Shown here piece after piece: positions 36,411 to 47,372 of a stretch of 64,000 bases of DNA. The stretch's first letter is position 1, and each line of letters opens with the position of its first letter. A model generated the notes under the pieces. That model had not been told where the DNA came from. It made no database searches and was given only the letters and a program-made list of their open reading frames with translations. The stretch spans positions 21,160,001-21,224,000 of the forward strand of contig CANTUV010000024.1 in NCBI GenBank assembly GCA_947685225.1, given 5' to 3'. This stretch comes from Garcia nutans. Taxonomy: Eukaryota > Streptophyta > Magnoliopsida > Malpighiales > Euphorbiaceae. The translations under genes and the position numbers were made by a program.

Positions 36411-37391
36411 AAAGTCTCTTCACCTTCCTATACAATCCTTGGTCTTTTTCTTTATTGAGCCCTGCCACCTAGTGCTCCTAGTATGTAGATATAGTTCCCA
36501 CCATCATCCCTAATACATTTGGCATGTTTGAGATAGCCTATGTTTATGGATTTTTTGGTGAGATCAAGAGGATTGGAGAGGGTTTCTTTGTTTATTGGTG
36601 TAAGGGCACCAATATATTTCGCTATTTGTGTGATTTATGAAGAGAGAAGGATAAGTCTTGACTTAGTTTTCCTAATGTGTAGGAAAGTGTCAATGAGGAA
36701 TTTTTCCATTTAGATTGATTGACCTCTAATCAAGAAAAAAGAAAGAGTAAGTCCTTTTGGGTGACTTTGTCATTGCTCTCGCCCTTAGCACTAATGGTAT
36801 AGGTGATAATCCTATGCAACATCCAATAAGTGAAGGTTCTAAGGTTCTTAGCATTGGATTATTTGTGAAGAGAGGTTTCAATGGAAATCTCTTTCCAAAA
36901 GTCCAATTAAACTTCAGGAGTTAGGGGAGAGGTAGAGATTGGAGAGATGCCTTTTATTTAAAAGCCCCAAATGGATGAGAAACCTTCTAGTGTAATGCCA
37001 TATTCTTGGTTGAATGATCTAAAGGAGATACCATAATAGCCTAAGGGATTTGTGCTCTTTTTGCCAACAACCAAGGTTGTGAGGAATTCCTTTGCCAAGG
37101 ATTCCCAACCAAGATCATAATGCTCCAAGAACACAAATTTTTCCCATCCCAAGGTTCTAAGACAACCCTTAATTCATTCTCAATGCCTAATGATTCTAGA
37201 GTGAGGGAGGAGAAGAGACGATTTGGTTCTACGGGTTTATCTTTTAGGATTGCATACCTTTGTCTTTCTTCTCCATCTTTAAACTTTATCTTGTAGCTTC
37301 TTCTAGGAGCTTCTTCTTGTTGAGAAGGGGCAGCAATTTCCTTTCCTTTCTTAGCTCTTGAAGCCTTCTTCTTATGCTCTTTAGGTGCCAT
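36411..37391 (-). pseudogene. Extra ORF after pol in copia element C (N-terminal part)
   Basis: It begins MAPKEHKKKASRAKKGKEIA at 37391. A basic head is followed by RRSYKIKFKDGEERQRYAIL and, after a frameshift near 37130, GWEKFVFLEHYDLGWESLAK and YYGISFRSFNQEYG (about 37150-36970). The region resembles the putative plant transposon protein domain found in the ORF behind pol of Sirevirus elements (from memory). That ORF has been called env-like, but no membrane segment or signal peptide is visible here. Element B cuts it at 36410; the acidic tail is at 24686-24794. Confidence 0.65.
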
Positions 37392-38001
37392 TGTTTACTT
37401 TAAGAAAAAATATATGAAGAAGAGAGTTTGATTCAAAGGAGTTTGAGCATTTTTAGTATTTAAGTGTTTAGAGTTTGATAAAAGAATTTAAAAACTGATA
37501 TTGAGGGGTATTTATAGTATTTAGGATGAAAAATAGCCATTTATAGTTGCTGGAGACAAAATATGCACATTTTGATTGAGTTCCAACAGCTAGAAATTTT
37601 TAAATTGAGAGGGAAAGTCCGGTCGAACTTTAACAAGTTCGGTGGTGAAATTTGAAAATTTTGAAACATATGGTTAGACTATATAAAGACCAAATGGAAT
37701 TTAACTTTTAAGCATAACGGTCATAAAATTTTGAAAAATTCTAGTCGTACCATAGAGTATGATCATACTTTTGCAGAAAAATTGAAATCAAGAATTTTCT
37801 AATAAGTGTGGTAGGACTTAAGGTTGGTCCAATAAGGAAACTCTCAAAATTAGAATTTTTTGAAGAAAAGGATGTTTTTAAAATGAAGATACAAATATTT
37901 GATCAAAAATAGATATTGATTTGAAATTTGGATCAAGTAAAGTAAGTTTTCAAGCAGCTTTAAGCTTATGAAATTGTGCTCCCATCTAACATTCCTAAGT
38001 G

Positions 38002-41000
38002 TTATTTTGTGAAGTTCATTATTTCTTCATTTAGGGGTTTGGTAAATATATCAGCAAGTTTGTTTTGTGTATCAATGAACTCTAAGACAATATTTTGGTT
38101 TTGGACATTGTCTCTTAAGAAATGATGTCTAATATCTATATGCTTTGACCTAGAATGTTGAATTGGATTTTTGGATAAATTTGTGACACTAGTGTTATCA
38201 CACTTAATGGGAATGTGTTCAAAAGTTTTTCCATAGTCAGATAATTGTTGTTTCATCCAAAGGACTTGAGTACAATAAAGACATGCAGCAACATATTTGG
38301 CTTCCGCGATAGAGAGGACAATCGACACTTGTTTCTTGCTAAACCAAGACACTAGGCATTCACTAAGAAAATGATATGCCCCAGTCGTGCTCTTTTTATC
38401 CAAAAGACTACCGGTATAATCGGCATTCGAAAAGCCTATTATGTCGAATGATGTATTCCTAGGATACCAAAGTCCTAAATGCAACGTGCCATTCAAGTAT
38501 TTCAAAATTTGTTTAGTAGCATTCAAATGAGATTCCCTAGGGTATAATTGAAATCTAACACATAAACAAACACTATACATAATATCAGGTCTAGATGCGG
38601 TTAAGTAAAGTAAAGATCTGATAATACCTTGATATTTCTTCTCATCTACTACCTTACCACTTTCAACCTTGTCAAGCTTTAGATATGTGCTCATGGGAGT
38701 TTTGCTAGACTTGAAAACATCCATTTCAAATTTCTTGAGGAGTTCCCTTGTGTACGTGGATTTATTAATGAAGATCCCATCTTTGCATTGCTTGATTTGT
38801 AGTCTAAGAAATAATTTGAGTTCATCCATCATGCTCATTTCAAATTTCCTAGTCATACAAGAAGCAAATTCTTTGCACAATGATTCATTAGTAGCACCAA
38901 ATATAATATCATCGATATAAATTTGCACAATTAATATGTTATGCCTATTCTTTTTTTAAAAAAAAAAGAGTTGTGTCAACTTTTCCTTTTGAAAGATCAT
39001 TTTCAAGTAAATATGCACTAAGTCCATCATACCAGGCTCATGGAGCTTGTTTCAATCCATATAGTGCTTTTGTAAGTTTAAAAATATGATTTGGAAATTT
39101 ATAACCTTCAAAACTGGGAGGTTGCTCAACATAAACTTCTTCATTGATAAATCCATTTAGAAATGCACTTTTAACATCCATTTGAAAAAGTTTAAAATTC
39201 ATGTGCCATGTGAATGCAAGTAGTATCCTAATCACTTCTAATCTAGCAATGGGAGGAAATGTCTCATCATAGTGTATGCCTTCCTCTTGGTTATACCCTT
39301 TGGCTACCAATCTAGCTTTATTTCTAGTGATGAGACCATTTTCATCAAGCTTATTCCTGTGTACCCCATTTACATCCAATAATTGGATTATCCTTAGGTC
39401 TAGGAACAAGTTCCCACACATTATTTCTCTCAAATTGGTTGAGTTCATCTTGCATAGCAATCACCCAACATTCATCACTAAGTGTCTCATCAATTGTCCT
39501 TGGCTCAATTTGAGAAACAAAAGCAAAATTAACATCTAAGTGTTTAAGTTTGGATCTAGTAGTTACTCCCCTTGATGTTTCACCAATGATGAGTTCTTTT
39601 GGATGATCCTTCTTATATTCCCAATCCTTAGGTAGCTCTTGAGTCTCCTTTTTTTATTCATCATGATTGTTCTTCGGAGCATTAATTGTTTCTTGTTGTT
39701 CAAGTGTATGTACAAAATCATCAAGAATACTATCTTTCCAATGATCAAGTTTAGAAGATTCATCAAAAACAACATGCATTAATTCTTCAGCTACTAGAGT
39801 TCTTTTGTTAAATACTTTATATGCCTTGCTAGATGATGAATATCCTAAAAATATGCCTTCATCTGATTTGGATAAGAATTTTCCAAGATTATCCTTGGTG
39901 TTTAATATAAAGCATTTGCATCCAAACACTCTAATGTATGAAATTCTAGGTATTCTTCCATTCCATAGCTCATAAGAACTTTTATTTATCAAAGGTCTTT
40001 TATAAATATGATTTGAAATGTAACAAGCAGTATTAACAGCTTCCACCGAAAAGTAAGATGGTAATTCATACTCATTAAGCATTGTCCTAGCCATTTCAAC
40101 CAAAGTTCTACTTTTTCTTTCAACCACACCATTTTGTTGTGGTGTTCTAGGAGCTGAAAAGTTATGTGAAATACCAAGTTCATTACAAAAGTTTTTAAAA
40201 TTTACATTTTCAAGTTCTTTGCCATGATCACTTCTAATAGATGTGATCACATAGCCTTTTTTCATTTTGAACTCTTTTTGCAAATATTTTAAAATGGTTA
40301 AAAGCTTCATTCTTTTGAACTAAGAAATTTACCCATGTAAACCTTGAGTAGTCATCAACAAGTACAAATGCATATTTGGTCTAAACAAATATAAATGAAT
40401 AAGTTCCAAAGGTCTAGATGTACTTACAACATTTTTAGATTTAAATGAACTTTTATGTTGCTTACCAAATTGACAAGGTTCACATGTTCTATCTTTGTTA
40501 AATTTAACTTTGGGAAGACAATCAACTAGCTCTTTTTTACTAATGTATTGCAAATGATTCATATTAGCATGTCCTAGTCTTCTATGCCACAACCAAGCAT
40601 CATTATTAATAGAAATCAAACATTCAAATGCATTTTTGGAATATATTTCAATTTTATATGTGTTACTAATTCTAGCTCCTTTGAATGTGATTCCACCATT
40701 TGAATTTGTAACTTTGCATCCTTTGGAGTCAAAACTTACATCATATCCTTTATCACACAATTGACTTACACTAAGCAAATTGTGTTTCAACCCATCAACA
40801 AGCCAAACATTTTTTTATCAAATTTTTACCAAGCATGCCAATGGAGCCAATGCCAATTATTTTACATTTAGCATTATTTCCAAAAGTAACACTACCTCCT
40901 TGATTATAAGTGAGTATTGTGAAAAGCTTTGCATTCCCCATCATATGCCGTGAACATCCACTATCCACAAACCAAGAAATTTCATTGATAATAGATTTTG

Positions 41001-41061
41001 TACATACCTACAAAAGCAATAATGTTTATCTTCTTTTAGGTACCCAAATGATGATGGGTCC
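38002..41061 (-). pseudogene. pol of copia element C: PR-IN-RT-RH
   Basis: Minus-strand order: protease WFVDSGCSRHMMGN (about 40980-40935), GAG-pre-integrase/zinc finger WHRRLGHANMNHL with CEPCQFGK (about 40600-40440), integrase core with SDHGKE and PQQNGVVER (about 40240-40120), reverse transcriptase RNKARLVAKGYNQEEG and FQMDVKSAFLNG (about 39380-39150) with YIDDIIFGATNE (about 38921-38886), then RNase H/C-terminal motifs SIAEAKYVAA (about 38305-38276) and KHIDIRHHFL (about 38155-38125). The stop is at 38004-38002. The first catalytic Asp region of integrase is damaged (LYLFRP for the usual DLFGP, with a deletion after it). Stops near 40320, 39037 and 38960 inactivate it. Confidence 0.92.
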
Positions 41062-42912
41062 TTAGAGGTTTATAGTAGAAGGACCCTCTAGCTTGAGATG
41101 AGCTTTCCTAATATAGTAAAATGTGCTTTTATGCCCAAATTTCATACAATGTGTGCATTGATACAATGTTCTATACTTATGCACTTTTCTATTGAAATTC
41201 AATGAACTATGCACACAATTACAAGTATGTGTTGAATGAGTTTGTTTTTGTTCATTTTTGTGTTTGTGTTCATGCCTAGTGTACATGAATGCATGATTTG
41301 CTCTTGGAACCTTAGTTCTAGAGTTTTGTGTACCCAATGTAATCCTTTTAGGATTTTTAGGCTTAGTTTGTGTATTAGTGTTCTTTACAACTTCAACACT
41401 GGAGGTTTGAGTTGTAGATGCTTTTACAAGTATGGGTATTGTAGATGTGGTATTGGATGATCCATTGAATCCTAAACCATGTTTCAAGGAAGGTGGCCTT
41501 TGATTATCAATTAATGTATCTAATGCTTCATTTCCTTTATGAAAATTTGAAATTGATTCCTTAATTTCCTTTAGTTCATGCTTCAAAATTTCATTTTCCT
41601 TGATCATATTTTCTAAGCTATGTGAATTCTTATTCATTGCATCAAGTGATTTCAACAATTGTTCATTTGAGGTCTTTAATTCTAAGGTAGAATTTTTTTA
41701 AGCTTACAAAGTCTTTTTTCTATCTTAGAGCATTTATCCTTATAAAATTTCATCTTAGAAAAATATTTTTTCTATCCTAAGATTCATATGTTCAATCATA
41801 TCACTATCATCCAAAGCATTAACATCATATCCAATTAAATTCAAGGGTTGAGTACCTACCTCATTGGAGTCTTTTTCATCCAAAATTTCTTCCTTATCTT
41901 CTTCTTCTTCTTTAGTTAAGGAAGAGTCATCCCATGTAGCTTTGACTGATTTCTTCTTTTCTTTATCCCACTTCTTTTTACTCTTCAATTTGAAGCAATC
42001 CGACTTGATTTACCCGGATTTGCCACATTCATAGCATTTTACTTCATTCTTTTTATCTTTGGAGGATGTTTTAGAAAGTGTACCTTTGTTAGCTTGCAAT
42101 CTTCTCTTTCTCTTTCAATCATTCATCCTTTTAGAAAACATTGCCATTTCTTCTTCATCATCACTATCTTCATTGCTTGAGCTCTCAACTTCTTCAATTG
42201 CTTTGAGAGCTATTGCTTTCCTCTTATCCTTCTCACCTTATTCTTCAGCTCTTTTGGTGTGCAATTCGAAGGCGAGTAGTTTTTTGATAGGTTCATCGGT
42301 TCTCAAGGAACTTAGATCATGAGCTTCTTCAATTGAAGAAACCTTAGACTCAAAGTTCTTCTTGGCTCTAAGTGCTCTCAATATTTTTCTATTGACTTCA
42401 TCTTGATCATATTTCTTGCTATATTTCTTTAATTCGTTGACGATGGCAAGTAATTGATTTCTCATGTTGATAATATTTTTGTTGGGCTTCATCTTGAATA
42501 GCTAATACTCATGTATATACATTTGCTTTTTGGTAAGCCTCACTTAGGTAGTATCCTCATGATAGTTCTCAAGAGTTTTCCAAATACAATGAGCGCAAGT
42601 GAGATCTTGGACTCTCCCACCTTCTTCTCTTAAAATATAATTTAACAAGATGGAGGCTGCCCTATAGTTTTTGAATCTATCTTTTATGTTGGCATTTAAC
42701 CATTGTGATTTGGGAAGAGGAACTTGAAAACCTCCAACTTCATGAGTACGAGGTTTCCACACACTTTCAATATAGTCCCAAAACTTTATTCCCTCACTAT
42801 TTAGAAACAAAAATATTTTGTGTTTCCAATAGGCATAATTGGTTCCATCAAAGTATGCTCTAAAAAGAGAGTTAAAATTTCCATGAGAGGTAGATGAAGA
42901 AGAGGTTGCCAT
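41062..42912 (-). pseudogene. gag of copia element C
   Basis: It starts MATSSSSTSHGNFNSLFRAY at 42912, 40 bases from the primer site. The gag core LKFWDYIES-like region and QWLNANIKDRFKNYRAASIL (about 42700-42640) are followed by a Lys/Glu-rich stretch. The zinc knuckle CYECGKSG-stop-IKSDC (about 42045-42003) has a TAA in place of its histidine. A long hydrophilic, coiled-coil-like tail (about 41660-41062) is a Sirevirus trait. Stops near 42543, 42493, 42237 and 42121 break the frame. Confidence 0.88.
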
Positions 42913-42952
42913 TTTGGATCAAATTTCACAATTAAGTTTAAGAAATTGACAG

Positions 42953-42964
42953 GCTCTGATACCA
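42953..42964 (-). promoter_or_regulatory. Primer binding site of copia element C (initiator tRNA-Met)
   Basis: The plus strand reads GCTCTGATACCA, so the minus strand is TGGTATCAGAGC, two bases from the 5' LTR. It fixes the element orientation as minus. Confidence 0.94.
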
Positions 42965-42966
42965 AT

Positions 42967-44226
42967 TGTTATCCCAAGATAGTAACCAAGAAGATTAAGT
43001 AGAAGATGTAGAAGAAGAAACATAGAAGATTAAGAAGAAACATAGAAGATGTAGTAGAAGAAACATAGAAGATTAAGAAGAAACATAGAAGATGTAGAAG
43101 AAGATTAAGTAGAAGATGGAACACAAAGATTGTTAGTGATTCGGATTTACCTTGATCCTACATCCACTTACTTAACAACTTGTTAAGGTTCTACTAGCTT
43201 TGAGTTTTTACAAGCTTAACTCTAACTTGGTGTTTTCTCTAGGTCACACCAAACTACTACAATGGTTTGAGATCACTTCCTCATAACCCTTACAAAAGTT
43301 TTCCTTGGCTCACTCTCATAACCTAAGTGTTTCCAAGCTCGCACTTAAACATAAGAAGGTGTTTAATGCTCACACCCAACACTCAATTATTACAAAAGGT
43401 GATTTTGATGCAAAAGAAAGAAAGATGTTTAAGAAGGCTATTACAATCACAAACTTACATAAAAATGAAGTTACTTAAGATATTTATAGTCTTCATGTCA
43501 ATAATTAGCCGTTTGAGGTTGGGGCCAACATGTTTGATTCTTATCTTCCACTAATTTCTCTGCCGGAGTAATTTCCTGGTCGAACTCCTCAGGGTCCGGT
43601 CAAAAATAGTGTAGTCTGATCCGAATTATGTATGGTTCGGTCAAAGTAATTGAAATTCTACTTAATACTCTTCTAACGGTTGGTCCACGTGGCTGGTTGG
43701 TCCACGTGGCTTCCACTTATTGAGTAGAGATGCAACGGCTTCTAACTTGAGTAATTTTAAAATAGTCTTGTTGGGCTTGTATCTGGTCCAGTCGAACTTA
43801 CCTTGGTCAGTCCAATTTTTGGGCCTACCCTTGACTAGGAAACCTATTGGATATTTTGAAAAAAAAATTCTTCTATGGTCCGGTCTAAATATCTTGGAGT
43901 CTGGTCAGACTTATATAGTACTTTGAGAAAATGGGAGTACTTCAGACCTTGAATCCTTCTGTGTGTTTTTCTCTTTTCTCATTCAAAGGTCCGGTCGGTA
44001 TGCCATATAGTCCCGTGTGATTTTGGGAGTACTCTCCACCATGAAACCTTCTGTGTCTTTTGGCTCGTTTGGTCATCCATGGTCTGGTTGGGCTTCTAGG
44101 TAGTCCGATCGGACTTTTCATTTTTTCTTTAAAGGAAATAACTTCCTGCAAAATGCAACTTGGTGCAAGTGTTAGTTAAATTCAATTTGATTTCCTAAGA
44201 TAAAAAATAGGAGGGTTTGGTCAATA
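42967..44226 (-). repeat. 5' LTR of copia element C (1260 bp)
   Basis: It matches 23126-24343. It begins TGTTATCCCAAG on the plus strand and ends GGTCAATA (the partner ends GGTTAACA). It holds an expanded AACATAGAAGAT(TAAG/GTAG)AAG-type minisatellite at about 42988-43115 that is single-copy in the other LTR (about 23205-23250). Confidence 0.9.
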
Positions 44227-44457
44227 GTTTTAAATTCGTTATCACATTCAGCGAAAAAAAGATCCCATAAAAAATTCCAACGGTTTTGAAACTGAAAATT
44301 TTCGTTTTTGAAATCAGTTTCTAATATGTTTGTAATTGGTTTTAAAATATTGAAAATTCCATTTATTTCATTTTCGTTGCAAAATTGTTTTTGTTTACAA
44401 ACTGATGGTAATTTGTTTTTAAAAAATAGTTTCTAAACTGGAAAATTCTTGTAGTGA
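44227..44457 (-). mobile_element. Terminal segment of a CACTA-type transposon
   Basis: The segment ends TTCTTGTAGTG at 44447-44457, the inverted form of the CACTACAAGAA terminal repeat of CACTA elements. Subterminal repeats such as GTTTTGAAACTGAAAATTTTCG and AGTTTCTAAACTGGAAAATT precede it. The following ATG could be its 3-bp target duplication: the related uninterrupted repeat reads GTTGATGACTCG at 51304-51315. It probably belongs with the TNP2 remnant at 15614-16980, with copia C inserted between them. Confidence 0.75.
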
Positions 44458-45220
44458 TGACTCAATTCCTAAGGAATCCCCAACCCCGACTGTGTTTGGA
44501 AAGTTGGATACGTATGGGGAAGGTGAGAAGTGATCGAGCACCCTCATAATGCCCGATTCATTAGAATCAGCCTCCTTTTTAGGCTAAACATTAATAAATT
44601 CTTATACTATTATAATACTATTCATATTACATGTAATTGAGGAAAATAAATAATCATCATATTATAAATCAAGAAACAAACAATCAATAAAATGGGCACC
44701 CATACAAAGATGGAAACATGCCCTTACAATGTCCTAATGTCCATATAAATAAATAAAATAATACATCCACCAATTGGTAAAAATATGTCCTTTACAATGG
44801 TCTAAAATCCTTAAAATTAAAATAAATAAGGCGCCTACGAAGTGGAAACATACCTTTTACATCCTTAAAATCCATATAAAAATTAAAATCAAACATATAA
44901 ATCATCATACAAAGAATTATAAAATTAGGGCTAAACTAAAAGCAAATTAGGATTAATCACAAAAAATTACTACCCACGATGCAAATCTCAATATTAACCC
45001 CTAACGAAATATATAGCACAATGGAAAATTTAGGGTTTTAGCATATAAACTAGAGTTTTAATCCTGCAATTTGGGATTTCAACCTTAGAACTAGGGTTTT
45101 ACATGTGAAACTATAATCTTATTTTAAATCTAGGGTTTTAAAATAAGGTTAGAGTTTAGGGTGTAAAATGAAGTTTTGGATTTACAAAGCTTAAATTAAA
45201 TAATGCAGTTAGGGTTTGGA
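44458..45220. repeat. Repeat F, left copy (possible LTR)
   Basis: From ATGACTCAATTCCTAAGGAA onward it parallels 51307-52010 at moderate identity, including GAGCACCC, GGAAACAT and telomere-like TAGGGTTTT stretches (about 45030-45220). Its left part is cut off by the CACTA terminus. Direct orientation and the roughly 6-kb interval suggest LTRs, but no primer site, polypurine tract or precise ends were identified. Confidence 0.6.
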
Positions 45221-45222
45221 TT

Positions 45223-45402
45223 GACCTTCAGTCATTTTTTGAGAATTCTGGCTTTCTTCTAGCTATCAACTTCCACTCTTCTAGCTTGATGGACCTTCTA
45301 TCATTTGAGAGTTCTAGCTTTCTTCTAGCCATCAACTTTAGTTCTTTTAGCTTGATTGACCTTCTGTCATTTGTTTGAGAATTCTAGCTTTCTTCTAGCC
45401 AC
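45223..45402. repeat. Minisatellite, about 2.4 units of ~78 bp
   Basis: The repeated core is GACCTTC(A/T)(G/A)TCATTT, then GAGAATTCTGGCTTTCTTCTAG and an AGCTATCAACTT-like tail with CTAGCTTGAT. Confidence 0.8.
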
Positions 45403-47372
45403 TTGTTCCATTCTTTAATGGATTCTACTTTGCAAAAAATTTGGCTATTTTTTAGCCCTTTAGGCTTCATATCCTCTCTTTGCCCTCTGCATGGTAGAAC
45501 ATTGAAAGAGAGTTTGAAAATATTTTGTACATGCATAAATTTATAAAATTGATAAGGAGAAATTTTGCCCCTGTATAGGCTCAAATCAATGATTTTTCTC
45601 CAATGTAGGCTCAGCTGATGTCTTTATTTTGTTCATTCTTTATGCAAGCATGCATCTCTATTTTTTCCAAGTGATTGAATCTTTCTCAAGCAATGGGCCT
45701 TTCATGGCCCCTGACGCTATGTCTACTTCTTATTGTTTTCTTCATAAAGTATCAACTATTTAATATGACAAAGAATAGGCAACACAAGATAACAAGAATG
45801 CAGTGTGATATGCTTATGAATGATACTTACAGTTATTATACTGACTAACAGACTGATGTTATAAGCCATATGACTTCCGTTGACACCTTCGAAATGTTCA
45901 TTTAGGCCTAGTATTGGGTCATCAGGAGATATCACATCTATAGCCTCATCTTCAAGATATAGAAAATATGAGTAGTGGTGGCCCAAGTAGAATAGTCAGA
46001 GATACATGAGACATTCATTTCAAATCATGATTTAGCACATAACTTGATAGTTTCTTCATAACCTTGTGAACAATTATTTCATTAGCCTACCTTGCCAAAT
46101 ATGTCTTTTAAGGTGCGACAGTGTAATGTACTTCCCTAAGCTTGAAGGCTCATGTGACATTTATCTTTATTTTTTTATTTTTTTTAATTTAATTTTGATT
46201 TTGAAATCAAATGTTAGCTTTATTAAATCAGTGTCAATATACCTCAGGACTTGTCTTTCAAATTAACACATCTATAACATCATAACCGTAGTTAGCATAC
46301 TAAATTTAGGAATCATTTTCATTTGAGAAGAACTATTACACTTTAGATAGGTGCAGACACATTACTTAGCCCAAAGGTCTCGTTGAGTTTAAATATTGTT
46401 TATCTCATAGGCATGCTTTTCCAAACAATCTCCACTAATAGACTCTACCTACCAAGAGAGATCAATAGGCCTTTAACAAGCTTGAGATAGGGTCTATAAG
46501 GGATATGGGTTAAGCAAAGGCCATTTTTAATGTGGAGCTAACGTGATACTGCTAGCAAATCTTCACACTATAAACTCTCTATTGGAGCTATAGGCAGCTA
46601 GGAGCATTGTTAAACTCTGGGCATCTTGTTATCTTTTTTCATGAAAAGATAGAGCGTAAATGTTCTTTCAGAGATATGGATCTAAGCTGACTAGGTCAAA
46701 CCTTTTTTTTCTTTTTCTTTTGTAAGAACTCGAGACCCTTTTTCTTCTTTTTCTTTTTCTTTCTTTTTTTTTTCTTTGTTTGTGTTTTTTCTCTATTTTT
46801 TTTTCTTTTTCCTTCTTTCTTTTTTTTTGGTTTTGTTACTTGGGCTCTCTTTTTTTTTTGGACATAGCATTTCATCATTCCGTTCTTCTCCCTTTTTGAA
46901 ATATCAAGTCTAGGACTTTCAAGATTGCTGACTTCAAGATGCATTGGACATTGTGAAACAATTGAAAGATGGTATTTCTGCTATTTTAGCTTAGCCTTTG
47001 GTTGGGTTGGACCAATTCAATCAAACCCTTCTCGTGGGTTGGGTGAAAGCAAGAACCCTGCTAACTTTCTGAGCCGTCCTTTCGAGTTTTTAAAACTAGA
47101 GAGATACTCTAATGTTTGCCTGGGCCGCCCTTTTAGATTCAAAAAAAAAAAGAAAAAGGAAAAGTTTTTACCTAAAGAAGAATGGTTGTCGCTAACTAGC
47201 TCCCCTCAACTTTGTAAACCCTATCCAAGCTGATAATAGTCTCAACCAATAGCAAAGCGGCCATAGATTGAGAGTCCTCCATCTATAGGATTAAAGGAAA
47301 TAAGTCAATCAAACCCCAACTAGGATCTGCATTAAATAGGAATCTGCTAATAAGACAAAAGGCCAAAGCCCT
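45403..47372. repeat. Non-coding interval inside F with a long pyrimidine tract
   Basis: No gene was recognised. Bases 46696-46870 are almost all T and C on the plus strand, with T runs and TTTTTCTTT units; the Lys-rich open frame there is an artefact. A stretch at about 47015-47135 with GGGTGAAAGCAAGAACCC and GCCTGGGCCGCCC looks like conserved repeat sequence, but I cannot assign it. Confidence 0.5.

Larger units (their letters stand above)
23126..44226 (-). mobile_element. Ty1/copia element C (Sirevirus/SIRE-Maximus type), split by element B
   Basis: A minus-strand element with LTRs at both ends (23126-24343 and 42967-44226), a tRNA-Met primer site beside the right LTR, a polypurine tract beside the left LTR, gag-pol in copia order (integrase before reverse transcriptase), and an extra ORF after pol as in Sireviruses. 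Flanking bases GCTTT (23121-23125) and GTTTT (44227-44231) fit a 5-bp duplication with one mismatch. Element B occupies 24795-36410. Without B, C is about 9.5 kb. Every coding region carries stops or frameshifts. Confidence 0.9.

Noticed and set aside
37620..37860. GGTCGAAC/GTCCGGTCG repeats near 37620-37860 as regulatory sites
   Set aside because: Similar words occur through the LTRs of copia C, and this stretch is probably part of the same element.
46696..46944. Lys-rich 82-residue open frame
   Set aside because: It is produced by the pyrimidine tract on the opposite strand and has no protein-like composition.
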